Origin: Clostridium sp. CAG:273 | GTDB taxonomy: Bacteria; Bacillota; Clostridia; TANB77; CAG-508 | Assembly (NCBI GenBank): GCA_000438355.1 | Contig: FR901516.1 | Coordinates: 9,642-29,505 of the forward strand | Reading direction: 5' to 3' | DNA: 19,864 nt | In this document: positions 8,501-14,687 of the stretch, in pieces | How the letters are laid out: every line of letters starts with the position of its first letter | Position numbering within the stretch: the stretch's first letter is position 1 | The notes under the pieces: model-generated | The model's input: the letters and a program-made list of their open reading frames with translations, nothing else | What the model was told of the DNA's origin: nothing | The model's database searches: none | Program-made: the position numbers and the translations under genes

Positions 8501-9562
8501 TTATTTTTTCTCAAAATTAAATTTAGGCATCATACCAATTTTATCTGGTGTATGCTCTGGTAATTGATATATATCATGTCCAGGGAATTCATTACCTTCT
8601 ACAAATAAAGGTCCATCTGGTGTAAATCCAACATCCCAACCAGCATATCCCATTTCTGGAACAACTTTTGCTGCTCTATCAACCATTTCTAACACTTTAT
8701 CCCAATAAGGAAATTGAAAACCTTTTATTTTAGAACCTGTCTCAGGGTGTGTTACATAAGTATTTTTCATTTTATCAATAGCAACTTGTGTAACTACACC
8801 AGTTTTTTCGTCAACAGGCGCAACCATTCCGTTACTGTTAAAATTATCAACAAATCTTTTTCCTGTACCAATTCTAAAATATGCACATATTACATGTGTT
8901 ACTAATTTTAAATTTTTTCTTTCATCCTTTGGAATTGTTAAAATTGACTTCCCATCTTCTGTAGTAACTATTGTAACCACTCTTACTGTATTTATAGCAT
9001 GTGGATTAATTTTTGCTACGTCTTGATGTTGTTTTATAATTTCTTCTAATTCAAAATTAGAACTTCCTTCTGTTAGGTGGTCATATATTTCATCCAAAGT
9101 AGCATAATTTTTAATATTAATTTTTTCTATTCCTTTTCCACAACCTCCATCTATAGGTTTTGCCATAAATTCAGTATGTTTATTCATAAAATCTATAATC
9201 TTATCCTTTGGAGTTCCATTAACTTTTATCCAATCTCTTTTTAAATACTCATTAAAAATTGTATTAAATTCATCTTTATTTTGAAAAATGTGAAGATAAT
9301 CTAAATCACAATATTTTGTAACTAAATCATTGTTTCTTCCTCTAGTAAGATATGTTTCTCTTTGTGCAGGTGTCAAATTATACATTTCAAACAAATCATA
9401 GTCCATATATCCTGCACCATATTTTCTAGCACATTTTTGCATATCCATAAAAATTCCAAATTTAGTTTTTCCTGTTTTATTATGAATAGAGTTTATTTTT
9501 TCTTTCATAGCTTTAGTATCCATTGATTTAAGCCTTTTTAATATATATTTAATATTTCCCAA
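8501..9562 (-). CDS. Sugar-transfer-associated ATP-grasp family protein
   Basis: A 353-residue cytoplasmic enzyme of the ATP-grasp fold, most like the sugar-transfer-associated group (Pfam ATPgrasp_ST), whose members sit in capsule or exopolysaccharide loci. Their exact reaction is not established; ligation of a carboxylate to an amine or hydroxyl is typical of the fold. Visible landmarks: a helical N-terminus (1-65), the ATP-binding KPIDGGCGKG (135-144), the strand with NPHAINTVRVVTI (186-198), and the metal/nucleotide-binding end GWDVGFTPDGPLFVEGNEFPG (308-328) with Glu322 and Asn324. The start is TTG at 9560-9562, with AAAGGAGA about 10 bases upstream. Met14/15 lacks such a site. It precedes the flippase gene by ~150 bases in the same direction, with a hairpin between. 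A role in modifying a polymer that the flippase handles is inference. Confidence 0.85.
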   Translation of the reverse strand: MGNIKYILKRLKSMDTKAMKEKINSIHNKTGKTKFGIFMDMQKCARKYGAGYMDYDLFEMYNLTPAQRETYLTRGRNNDLVTKYCDLDYLHIFQNKDEFNTIFNEYLKRDWIKVNGTPKDKIIDFMNKHTEFMAKPIDGGCGKGIEKINIKNYATLDEIYDHLTEGSSNFELEEIIKQHQDVAKINPHAINTVRVVTIVTTEDGKSILTIPKDERKNLKLVTHVICAYFRIGTGKRFVDNFNSNGMVAPVDEKTGVVTQVAIDKMKNTYVTHPETGSKIKGFQFPYWDKVLEMVDRAAKVVPEMGYAGWDVGFTPDGPLFVEGNEFPGHDIYQLPEHTPDKIGMMPKFNFEKK

Positions 9563-9650
9563 TTTTACAAATCTCCTTTATAATTTATACTTGTTAATTA
9601 TATACTAAACGTTTCCTTAATTGCAACATATAAACACATTTTTTTAGTTA

Positions 9651-9709
9651 ATTAGAACCAGACTAGTTTTTCTTAAATTAAGGAGAAAATAGTCTGGTTC
9701 TAATTTTTT
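9651..9709 (+). terminator. Strong 15-bp hairpin with plus-strand T-tract
   Basis: ATTAGAACCAGACTA (9651-9665) and TAGTCTGGTTCTAAT (9690-9704) are perfect inverted copies. The loop holds a further CTTAA/TTAAG stem. TTTTTT follows on the plus strand, whereas on the minus strand the stem is followed by TAACTAAAAAAA. It sits at the 3' end of the minus-strand DUF1287 gene but is formally oriented as a plus-strand terminator. GC content of the stem is clearly above the local background. Confidence 0.65.
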
Positions 9710-9712
9710 AAG

Positions 9713-10426
9713 CTATTCATACCATTTAACTAGCACATTTTCATTAATTTTGCTTGCATCAAATCTATAATGCCCTATAACTTCCATATTATTATATTTG
9801 AAAAAGTCTTCTTCTCTATTTGGCTGCCCTCCATTATGGATTATATACGTCTGCCCTTTTGAATTTCTTTTGTCTGAAACAATTCCAATATGTTCTTCAT
9901 TTCCAAATACTACAATATCTCCAGGTTGCCATTCTTCTATCTTATTAATATCTAATGTTAAAGATTGCGCATATTTTTTGAAAAATATATCTAAATTTCC
10001 CACTCTTCTAAAATCTATGTTTTTATCTCTTGTTTCTACATAAATATATTCTTCTAAATTGTTTTTTATATCATTATCTACCATATCTCTTAAACAATAA
10101 CCTGCATTTTTAAAAGCTCTCCAAACTACATCAGTACAAACTCCTATATTATTTGGTGGATATCCTCCATTACCAAAATATTTACTATTATATGTCGGAT
10201 GATTTTCTGCATCACTTCTAGCACCTAATAATATATCCTTGTAATCATCTATTCCATTGTTATTATAATCTATAGAACTTTTTATAGTATTAATGTTAAA
10301 ATCTTTTGCTGTATATACTTTTTGTGGAATTACATTAAATTTATAAAGTTCATAAACTAATATAACTATTGTTATTGCTAAAATAATACATAAGATAATA
10401 AAAATAATTGGAAGTTTCTTTTTCAT
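9713..10426 (-). CDS. Membrane-anchored DUF1287 (NlpC/P60-like) protein
   Basis: A 237-residue protein with an N-terminal membrane anchor (residues ~5-27) and an extracellular DUF1287 domain, a family related to NlpC/P60 cysteine peptidases of the wall. The domain shows GVCTDVVWRAFKNAGY with Cys97, GDIVVFGNEEHIGIVSD with His179, and TYIIHNGG with His197, the residues expected for a Cys-His active site. Just before it, residues 53-64 (DYNNNGIDDYKD) form a DxNxNGxxD calcium-loop-like motif. A peptidoglycan amidase or endopeptidase role follows from the fold but is not proven for DUF1287. The start is supported by AAGGGG upstream. A hairpin lies immediately downstream. The neighbouring flippase and ATP-grasp genes make this a cell-envelope neighbourhood. 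Confidence 0.87.
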   Translation of the reverse strand: MKKKLPIIFIILCIILAITIVILVYELYKFNVIPQKVYTAKDFNINTIKSSIDYNNNGIDDYKDILLGARSDAENHPTYNSKYFGNGGYPPNNIGVCTDVVWRAFKNAGYCLRDMVDNDIKNNLEEYIYVETRDKNIDFRRVGNLDIFFKKYAQSLTLDINKIEEWQPGDIVVFGNEEHIGIVSDKRNSKGQTYIIHNGGQPNREEDFFKYNNMEVIGHYRFDASKINENVLVKWYE

Positions 10427-10541
10427 ATATTCCCCTTCTTTATATATATTTTTTTGTTTCTATTCATTTTTTTATTTTTTATATTTTCTTTATAATGTTT
10501 TAATTTCTTTTAACATTTTATTTCCATGAATATTTTTATAC

Positions 10542-10585
10542 TATATTCCAATATATTTAAATATAGTAAGATATATTGGAATATA
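10542..10585 (-). repeat. Perfect 15-bp inverted repeat after the thioesterase gene
   Basis: TATATTCCAATATAT (10542-10556) and ATATATTGGAATATA (10571-10585) are exact inverted copies separated by 14 bases. No clear T-tract follows on either strand (minus side reads GTATAAAAATATT). It could be a weak terminator for the thioesterase gene or a binding site upstream of the DUF1287 gene. The rest of 10427-10613 is AT-rich with no recognisable gene. Confidence 0.5.
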
Positions 10586-10613
10586 ATCTAATATATTAAA
10601 ATATATCTAAATA

Positions 10614-11033
10614 TTAATTGTTCTCCAATAATTTTAAAAATTTCTCATGAAATTGTGGTGCATACTTTTTTAAATTAATTGGTTTTAAATTTCTATCTGT
10701 AAAGCAATGTTTTGTTTCTCCTGTTAAAACTATGTTTCCATTTTTCTTGTCTGTAACTTCATATCCTATAGTCATCCTCACTCCAGTATACTCTTTTGCA
10801 TATGTTTTGATTAAGATAGTATCTCCAAAAGTAACATGATATTTGTATGTACAGTTTACCCCTAATACAGGAATAGTTATTTTATTTTTTTCCAATAAAT
10901 CAAATGGCATGTTCAATACTTCTAGCCATTCTGTTCTTGCCTCTTCCAAATATCTTATATAATTTGAGTGGTGTACTACTCCCATTCTATCTGTTTCATA
11001 ATAATTAATTTTTCTTTCATATATAAATTCCAT
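10614..11033 (-). CDS. Hotdog-fold acyl-CoA thioesterase (YbgC/4-hydroxybenzoyl-CoA type)
   Basis: A 139-residue cytoplasmic thioesterase of the YbgC/4HBT family, hydrolysing acyl-CoA or acyl-carrier thioesters. The signature is at the N-terminus: YYETDRMGVVHHSNYIRYLEEARTEWL (residues 11-37), with Asp15 as the expected catalytic acid and the long hotdog helix after it. The beta-strand part TYKYHVTFGDTILIKTYAKEY and VLTGETKHCFTD follows. Length is normal for the family (130-150). The ATG has GAAGGGA at a slightly long distance and a good candidate promoter. Physiological substrate cannot be told from sequence. It stands alone between intergenic regions, so its context gives no further clue. 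Confidence 0.92.
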   Translation of the reverse strand: MEFIYERKINYYETDRMGVVHHSNYIRYLEEARTEWLEVLNMPFDLLEKNKITIPVLGVNCTYKYHVTFGDTILIKTYAKEYTGVRMTIGYEVTDKKNGNIVLTGETKHCFTDRNLKPINLKKYAPQFHEKFLKLLENN

Positions 11034-11069
11034 ATATAATTTCCCTTCTTTTTTATATAATGCATATTA

Positions 11070-11099
11070 ATTATATATCTTATAATTGTATTTTGTAAA
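11070..11099 (-). promoter_or_regulatory. Candidate promoter of the thioesterase gene
   Basis: TTTACA (11094-11099) and TATAAT (11070-11075) lie 18 bases apart on the minus strand, ~37 bases upstream of the ATG. The -10 is consensus and the -35 matches four of six. Confidence 0.5.
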
Positions 11100-11282
11100 C
11101 ATTTTTTATGTTCTCTTTCTTCATTATCTAAAACATGTATAAATCTTTCATACTCCATATTGGTCAATGCTGTTACTTTTTCTGTCTTTTTTAAGAATAT
11201 TGACTTCTTTAAATTGTTCTATAATTACAAAAATAACTTTATTTTTTTTAGCAAATAATATTATAAAAATATTAAAATTATA
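11100..11282. other. Intergenic stretch with an open minus frame, possible gene remnant
   Basis: No start with a ribosome site was found. One minus-strand frame is open through the whole stretch and contains LKKTEKVTALTNMEYERFIHVLDNEEREHKK (about 11190-11100), which is less Lys/Asn/Ile-biased than random frames here. It then runs on, out of frame, over the start of the thioesterase gene. I do not recognise the sequence. It may be a decayed gene or chance. Confidence 0.25.
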
Positions 11283-11312
11283 TTGACGTTATTATACCTT
11301 TTAAGGTATAAT
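11283..11312 (+). promoter_or_regulatory. Promoter of the toxin-antitoxin operon with palindromic operator
   Basis: TTGACG (11283-11288), an 18-base spacer and a consensus TATAAT (11307-11312). A perfect palindrome, TTATACCTT (11292-11300) and AAGGTATAA (11303-11311) around two T, fills the spacer and overlaps the -10. This is where an HTH antitoxin would bind to shut off its own operon. Autoregulation is usual for this class of module; binding here is inferred. Confidence 0.75.
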
Positions 11313-11347
11313 ATATTAAGATAATATCAAAAGGAGTAATAAGTATA

Positions 11348-11710
11348 ATGTTTGATATTGAATTTTACGAGGACAAAAACGGAAAAAGTGAAGTCTATGA
11401 ATATATACAAAAACTAAATAAAACTAATGGAAAAGAAAACAGACAAAAGTTAAAGAAAATAAATATGTATATTGATTTATTATCTGAATGTGGTCTAACC
11501 CTTACTGAACCTTATATAAAAAAACTTGATAAAGAAATATGGGAACTAAGACCATTAAGGGATAGAATATTATTTGCTAGTTGGTGTAATAATAAATTTA
11601 TATTGTTAAGCGTATTTATGAAGCAGACACAAAAAACGCCTCAAAGTGAAATAGAAAAAGCAAAAAGATTATTAGAAGATTATAAAAAAAGGAGTGATGA
11701 AAATGAGTAA
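11348..11710 (+). CDS. HigB/RelE-superfamily toxin, phage Gp49-like
   Basis: A 120-residue toxin of the phage-derived Gp49-like/HigB family, part of the RelE/ParE superfamily. Relatives inhibit translation by cleaving mRNA on the ribosome. The pattern is typical: MFDIEFYEDKNGKSEVYEYIQKL at the start, a helical middle, then LTEPYIKKLDKEIWELRPLRDRILFASWCNNKFILLSVFMKQTQKTPQSEIEKAKRLLEDY. The basic WELRPLRDRI strand and FMKQTQKTP segment are characteristic. AAGGAG lies 11 bases before the ATG. It is the first gene of a two-gene plus-strand operon with an operator-bearing promoter, and its end overlaps the antitoxin start by 8 bases. This toxin-first order is characteristic of hig-type modules. 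It is one of only two plus-strand genes in the window. Confidence 0.93.
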   Translation: MFDIEFYEDKNGKSEVYEYIQKLNKTNGKENRQKLKKINMYIDLLSECGLTLTEPYIKKLDKEIWELRPLRDRILFASWCNNKFILLSVFMKQTQKTPQSEIEKAKRLLEDYKKRSDENE

Positions 11711-12020
11711 ATTTAAAAATTGGAAAGATGTAAAAAAAGAACTAGACTTTACACCTGAAGAAATAGAAGAAATGGAACTTGAAAAAGAAATTATAAAAGC
11801 TACTATTGAAGCAAGAAAAAAAGCTAATTTGACACAACAAGAGCTAAGCGAAAAAAGTGGTATTATACAACCTTCTATTGCAAAAATTGAAAACTTTGTA
11901 CGTACTCCTCAATATACTACTTTAATGAAGATGTTATATGCTATGGGTTATACTTTATCAGTAGTGCCACTAGACGAAAAAATAAAAAAGGAAAATAAAG
12001 AAGCGGAAGTAAGACAATAA
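11703..12020 (+). CDS. HTH-XRE antitoxin of the HigBA-type module
   Basis: A 105-residue antitoxin. Residues 1-33 form a charged helical segment likely to contact the toxin. Residues ~34-85 are an XRE/Cro-type helix-turn-helix (EARKKANLTQQELSEKSGIIQPSIAKIENFVRTPQYTTLMKMLYAMGYTLSV). The C-terminus is a short charged tail. I place the start at ATG 11703-11705 because GGAG (11691-11694) sits eight bases upstream. A longer in-frame GTG at 11694 would overlap that site. The start overlaps the toxin stop (ATGAGTAA), implying translational coupling. It probably binds the palindrome in the operon promoter. An alternative label is a HigA-like XRE regulator. Confidence 0.93.
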   Translation: MSKFKNWKDVKKELDFTPEEIEEMELEKEIIKATIEARKKANLTQQELSEKSGIIQPSIAKIENFVRTPQYTTLMKMLYAMGYTLSVVPLDEKIKKENKEAEVRQ

Positions 12021-12088
12021 AACAGTTTCTTTAAGAAGTATTAAAAATGAACTATAATTCAAATAAACCAAATGAAAAAACAAGAACG

Positions 12089-12130
12089 AATGCACCAATA
12101 GTTGATATTGGTGCATTAATATTTGTAATA
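12089..12130 (+). terminator. Terminator-like hairpin of the toxin-antitoxin operon
   Basis: AATGCACCAATA (12089-12100) and TATTGGTGCATT (12106-12117) pair perfectly over 12 bp around GTTGA. The stem is followed by AATATTTGT, only a weak T-tract. It lies 69 bases after the antitoxin stop. Confidence 0.6.
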
Positions 12131-12142
12131 TATAGTAAAAAT

Positions 12143-12161
12143 CTAAAAAATACTTAGTATT
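12143..12161 (-). terminator. Weak terminator after tRNA-Leu
   Basis: On the minus strand AATAC, loop TAA and GTATT immediately after the CCA end are followed by TTTTTTAGATTTTT. The stem is only 5 bp but the T-tract is long. Confidence 0.4.
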
Positions 12162-12243
12162 GGTACCGATGGTGGGACTCGAACCCACATGGTTTCCCGC
12201 CAGATTTTGAGTCTGGTGCGTCTGCCAATTCCGCCACATCGGC
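12161..12243 (-). tRNA. tRNA-Leu(CAA)
   Basis: A complete cloverleaf can be drawn on the minus strand. Acceptor GCCGATG (12237-12243) pairs with CATCGGT. The D arm is GCG...CGC. The anticodon stem CCAGA/TCTGG encloses loop CTCAAAA with anticodon CAA. A class II variable arm CGGGAAACCAT follows, then T arm GTGGG-TTCGAGT-CCCAC. The discriminator is A and the CCA end is encoded (12161-12163). With CCA it is 83 bases. It reads UUG codons. It converges with the toxin-antitoxin operon on the other strand. Confidence 0.96.
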
Positions 12244-12270
12244 ATATACAAAATACTTATATATAATAAC

Positions 12271-12312
12271 AAAAAATATTATAAATTTCAAGCAAAATTT
12301 ATAATATTTTTT
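12271..12312 (-). terminator. 18-bp perfect hairpin after ppaC
   Basis: AAAAAATATTATAAATTT (12271-12288) and its exact inverted copy (12295-12312) flank the loop CAAGCA. The ends are A-run and T-run, so it can serve as an intrinsic terminator in either direction. It lies 26 bases downstream of the pyrophosphatase stop and before the tRNA. Confidence 0.75.
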
Positions 12313-12338
12313 ATTTCATATATAATAATATTTATCTA

Positions 12339-13265
12339 TTATTTTAAAGCATCTAGGATTGGTGGTAACATTTGTTTCTTTCTTGAAACAACGTTTTCTA
12401 ACATTGCTGTGTGGTTTTCTACTGGAACACCGAATGCTTTTTCTACTACTGGTGCATCTGTACCTAAAGAAATTATCTTAGAATTTGAATTTATAATATC
12501 TGTTGCTGCAAATACATAAAAGTCTAAGTTTTCTTTTTCTATGTTATTGTTTATAGCTTGTTCAAAATATACTTGATTTTTAAATATAGAGTCTAAATCT
12601 GCTGTATTTACTTGAGCAATTCTAAATTTCTTATTGTCTTTTTCAAATAATTTTGAATCTATATTTATTACTTGTTCTGGTGTAAAGTCACTAATATCTG
12701 TACCAGCTTTTAACATATCTACACCATAAACATTTATATCAAGCCCTGTTATCTCTTCTAGTTTTTTAACAACTTTTTTATCATATTCTGTTGTTGTTGG
12801 TGATTTTAAAACTAATGTATCTGATGCAATAGCACTAAGCATTAATGTAGCTATTTTTTTATCTATTTCTATATCGTTTTCTTTATATAATTTATATAAT
12901 ACAGTAGCTGTACATCCAACTGGTTCTGCTCTATAGTATAATGGATTTGATACTGAGAAGTTAACACAGTGGTGATCTACAACTTTTAATACTTTTGCAT
13001 TTCCAATATTATCTACAGATTGTACTGGGTCATTATGGTCAACCAAAATAACTTCTTGATTATCTGGTATTTCTGAAACTAATTCTGGTGCATCCATTCC
13101 TAAATAATCTAGAATAAATTTTGTTTCTTTATTAACTTCACCTAGTCTTACAGCTTTAGCATTTACATTTCCTAATTTCTTTTCTAAATTTTCCATTATC
13201 ATTGAAGACATTATTGTGTCTGTATCTGGGCTTTTATGTCCAAAAATTAAAACATTATTTTCCAT
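12339..13265 (-). CDS. ppaC: Manganese-dependent inorganic pyrophosphatase
   Basis: A cytoplasmic family II pyrophosphatase hydrolysing pyrophosphate to two phosphates. The 308 residues match the family (about 305-310). The N-terminal DHH domain has GHKSPDTDT with His10, Asp14 and Asp16, VDHNDP with Asp76-His77, and VVDHHC with Asp97-His98-His99, the manganese ligands. The C-terminal DHHA2 domain ends with SRKKQMLPPI (Arg295, Lys296), the substrate-binding motif. There is no CBS insertion, so it is the simple, non-nucleotide-regulated form. The ATG has AAAGGAG, and a consensus-like promoter precedes it, so it is likely a single-gene unit, closed by a strong hairpin. Confidence 0.97.
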   Translation of the reverse strand: MENNVLIFGHKSPDTDTIMSSMIMENLEKKLGNVNAKAVRLGEVNKETKFILDYLGMDAPELVSEIPDNQEVILVDHNDPVQSVDNIGNAKVLKVVDHHCVNFSVSNPLYYRAEPVGCTATVLYKLYKENDIEIDKKIATLMLSAIASDTLVLKSPTTTEYDKKVVKKLEEITGLDINVYGVDMLKAGTDISDFTPEQVINIDSKLFEKDNKKFRIAQVNTADLDSIFKNQVYFEQAINNNIEKENLDFYVFAATDIINSNSKIISLGTDAPVVEKAFGVPVENHTAMLENVVSRKKQMLPPILDALK

Positions 13266-13315
13266 ATTAAATCTCCTTTTACTAATAGATTTATTTTATG
13301 TCACTCACAATAGTT

Positions 13316-13344
13316 ATTATACCATAAATTGGGTAAATAGTCAA
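13316..13344 (-). promoter_or_regulatory. Promoter of ppaC
   Basis: TTGACT (13339-13344), an exact 17-base spacer and TATAAT (13316-13321) on the minus strand, ~50 bases upstream of the ATG. This is the best vegetative promoter match in the window. Confidence 0.75.
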
Positions 13345-13416
13345 CAATTTGCTTTTTATATTATGTCTACCTTTTTTTGTTACAAAAACATATGTATTTC
13401 TTACTTTTAATATTAA

Positions 13417-14541
13417 TTATTTTTTATCTATGTAAACTCTATCTACCCTATTTGATATTCCACATAATATATCATGTACTATTGTATTACATTTACTTGC
13501 AACTTCTTCTAAAGTAATATTTTCATTATCCCAAATTGCTACATCATCACCTACTTTTATATCTGGAATTTTTGAAACATCAACCATAAAATTATCCATA
13601 CATACTACGCCTATAATAGGTGCTTTTATACCATTTATACATACATACCCTTTGTTTGAAAGCTCTCTTCTTATTCCATCTGCATATCCAACAGGTACTG
13701 TAGCTATTTTGGTATATCCTTTTGTTACATATGTTCTACCATAACTTATTGATGTATTTTCTGGAACATTCTTTATATATGCTACTTTACTTAAAAGTTT
13801 AGTACATGGTTTTAAATTAAGCTTTTTTTGTTCTTTTCCTCTTGATGTGTGACCATACATTATAATACCTGGTCTTACCATGTTATAGCATGCATAAGTA
13901 TAATCTGTTATTCCAGTACTTGCTAAAATATGTTTATACTTAATTTCTATATTTCTTTCTGATAGTTTAGTTAATAAATTATCAAATAGACTTATTTGTT
14001 TATTAGTATAATCTTTTTCTTCATCTGGTGATGCTAAATGGCTATAAATTCCTTCTATTTCAATATTATCTAATTTTTTTATATTTTCTATAGTTTCTAT
14101 ATCTTTTTCAAATTCACTACTATCTGTTGCTATTAATCCAACTCTTCCCATACCTGTGTCTATCTTAATATGTACTTTCACTGTTATTTTCCTATCTGCT
14201 GCACATTTATTAAGTTTTCTAGCTATTTCATATGTTGAAATTCCAGCAGTTAAATTATACTTTATTATATCCTCTACTTCATCTTCTAATATTTCATTAA
14301 GTACCATTATTGGCATTTTAAATCCATGATTTCTTAGTTCTATAGCTTCTTTTATCATAGCAACAGCTACATATTTAATGTTATTTCTTTCTAGTAAATC
14401 TTTTAAAGCAACAGCTCCTAGTCCATAAGCATTTGCTTTTATTACTGGTAAAAGTTCTATTTCTTTTCCCATACATTGCTTTATTTGTTTTAAATTATAT
14501 TCAAGCTTATTTAAGTCTATTTCTAATCTATTTACGCTCAT
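13417..14541 (-). CDS. alr: Alanine racemase
   Basis: A PLP enzyme interconverting L- and D-alanine for peptidoglycan. From the chosen start it has 374 residues, normal for the family. PLP attaches at Lys35 in PVIKANAYGLG. The barrel domain carries HIKIDTGMGRVG and NMVRPGIIMYG. The C-terminal domain carries the catalytic Tyr267 in SISYGRTYV, plus VGYADGIRR and VCMDNFMVD. An upstream in-frame ATG at 14584-14586 has no ribosome site, while AAGGAGG lies inside that extension, 14-15 bases before ATG 14539-14541. The spacing is long, so the start is likely but not certain. It follows mutS by ~146 bases in the same direction. Confidence 0.95.
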   Translation of the reverse strand: MSVNRLEIDLNKLEYNLKQIKQCMGKEIELLPVIKANAYGLGAVALKDLLERNNIKYVAVAMIKEAIELRNHGFKMPIMVLNEILEDEVEDIIKYNLTAGISTYEIARKLNKCAADRKITVKVHIKIDTGMGRVGLIATDSSEFEKDIETIENIKKLDNIEIEGIYSHLASPDEEKDYTNKQISLFDNLLTKLSERNIEIKYKHILASTGITDYTYACYNMVRPGIIMYGHTSRGKEQKKLNLKPCTKLLSKVAYIKNVPENTSISYGRTYVTKGYTKIATVPVGYADGIRRELSNKGYVCINGIKAPIIGVVCMDNFMVDVSKIPDIKVGDDVAIWDNENITLEEVASKCNTIVHDILCGISNRVDRVYIDKK

Positions 14542-14594
14542 TTTATCTAAAGTTCTCCTCCTTTTTATTTTAAAAAACCCATTCATTAAAATTA

Positions 14595-14614
14595 TATAAA
14601 ATTTTAATTTTATA
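14595..14614. repeat. Perfect AT-only palindrome between mutS and alr
   Basis: TATAAAATT (14595-14603) and AATTTTATA (14606-14614) are perfect inverted arms around two bases. It overlaps a possible TATAAT for alr. In such AT-rich DNA it may be chance. Confidence 0.35.
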
Positions 14615-14664
14615 CATCATATATCATATTTCATATTTTAATATTTTATATCTTATATCTTAGA

Positions 14665-14685
14665 AAACATATATAAGATATGTTT
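14665..14685 (-). terminator. Weak hairpin after mutS
   Basis: AAACATAT (14665-14672) and ATATGTTT (14678-14685) pair perfectly around a 5-base loop. On the minus strand a short TTTTCT follows. It starts three bases after the mutS stop codon and is a plausible but weak terminator. Confidence 0.45.
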
Positions 14686-14687
14686 AA

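Noticed and set aside
10976..11167. 63-codon minus frame overlapping the thioesterase start
   Set aside because: It begins at a TTG without a ribosome site, overlaps a clear gene in another frame, and spans that gene's promoter. Kept only as a possible remnant.
12161..12243. tRNA-Leu as an integration site with a duplicated 3' end
   Set aside because: I saw no second copy of the T-arm/acceptor sequence in the window and no integrase gene.
11970..12272. 100-codon minus frame across tRNA-Leu
   Set aside because: It is read through the tRNA and its hairpins; the middle is simply translated tRNA sequence.
13417..14586. Longer alanine racemase start at 14586
   Set aside because: No ribosome site precedes it, and the AAGGAGG motif lies inside the extension, pointing to the ATG at 14539-14541.
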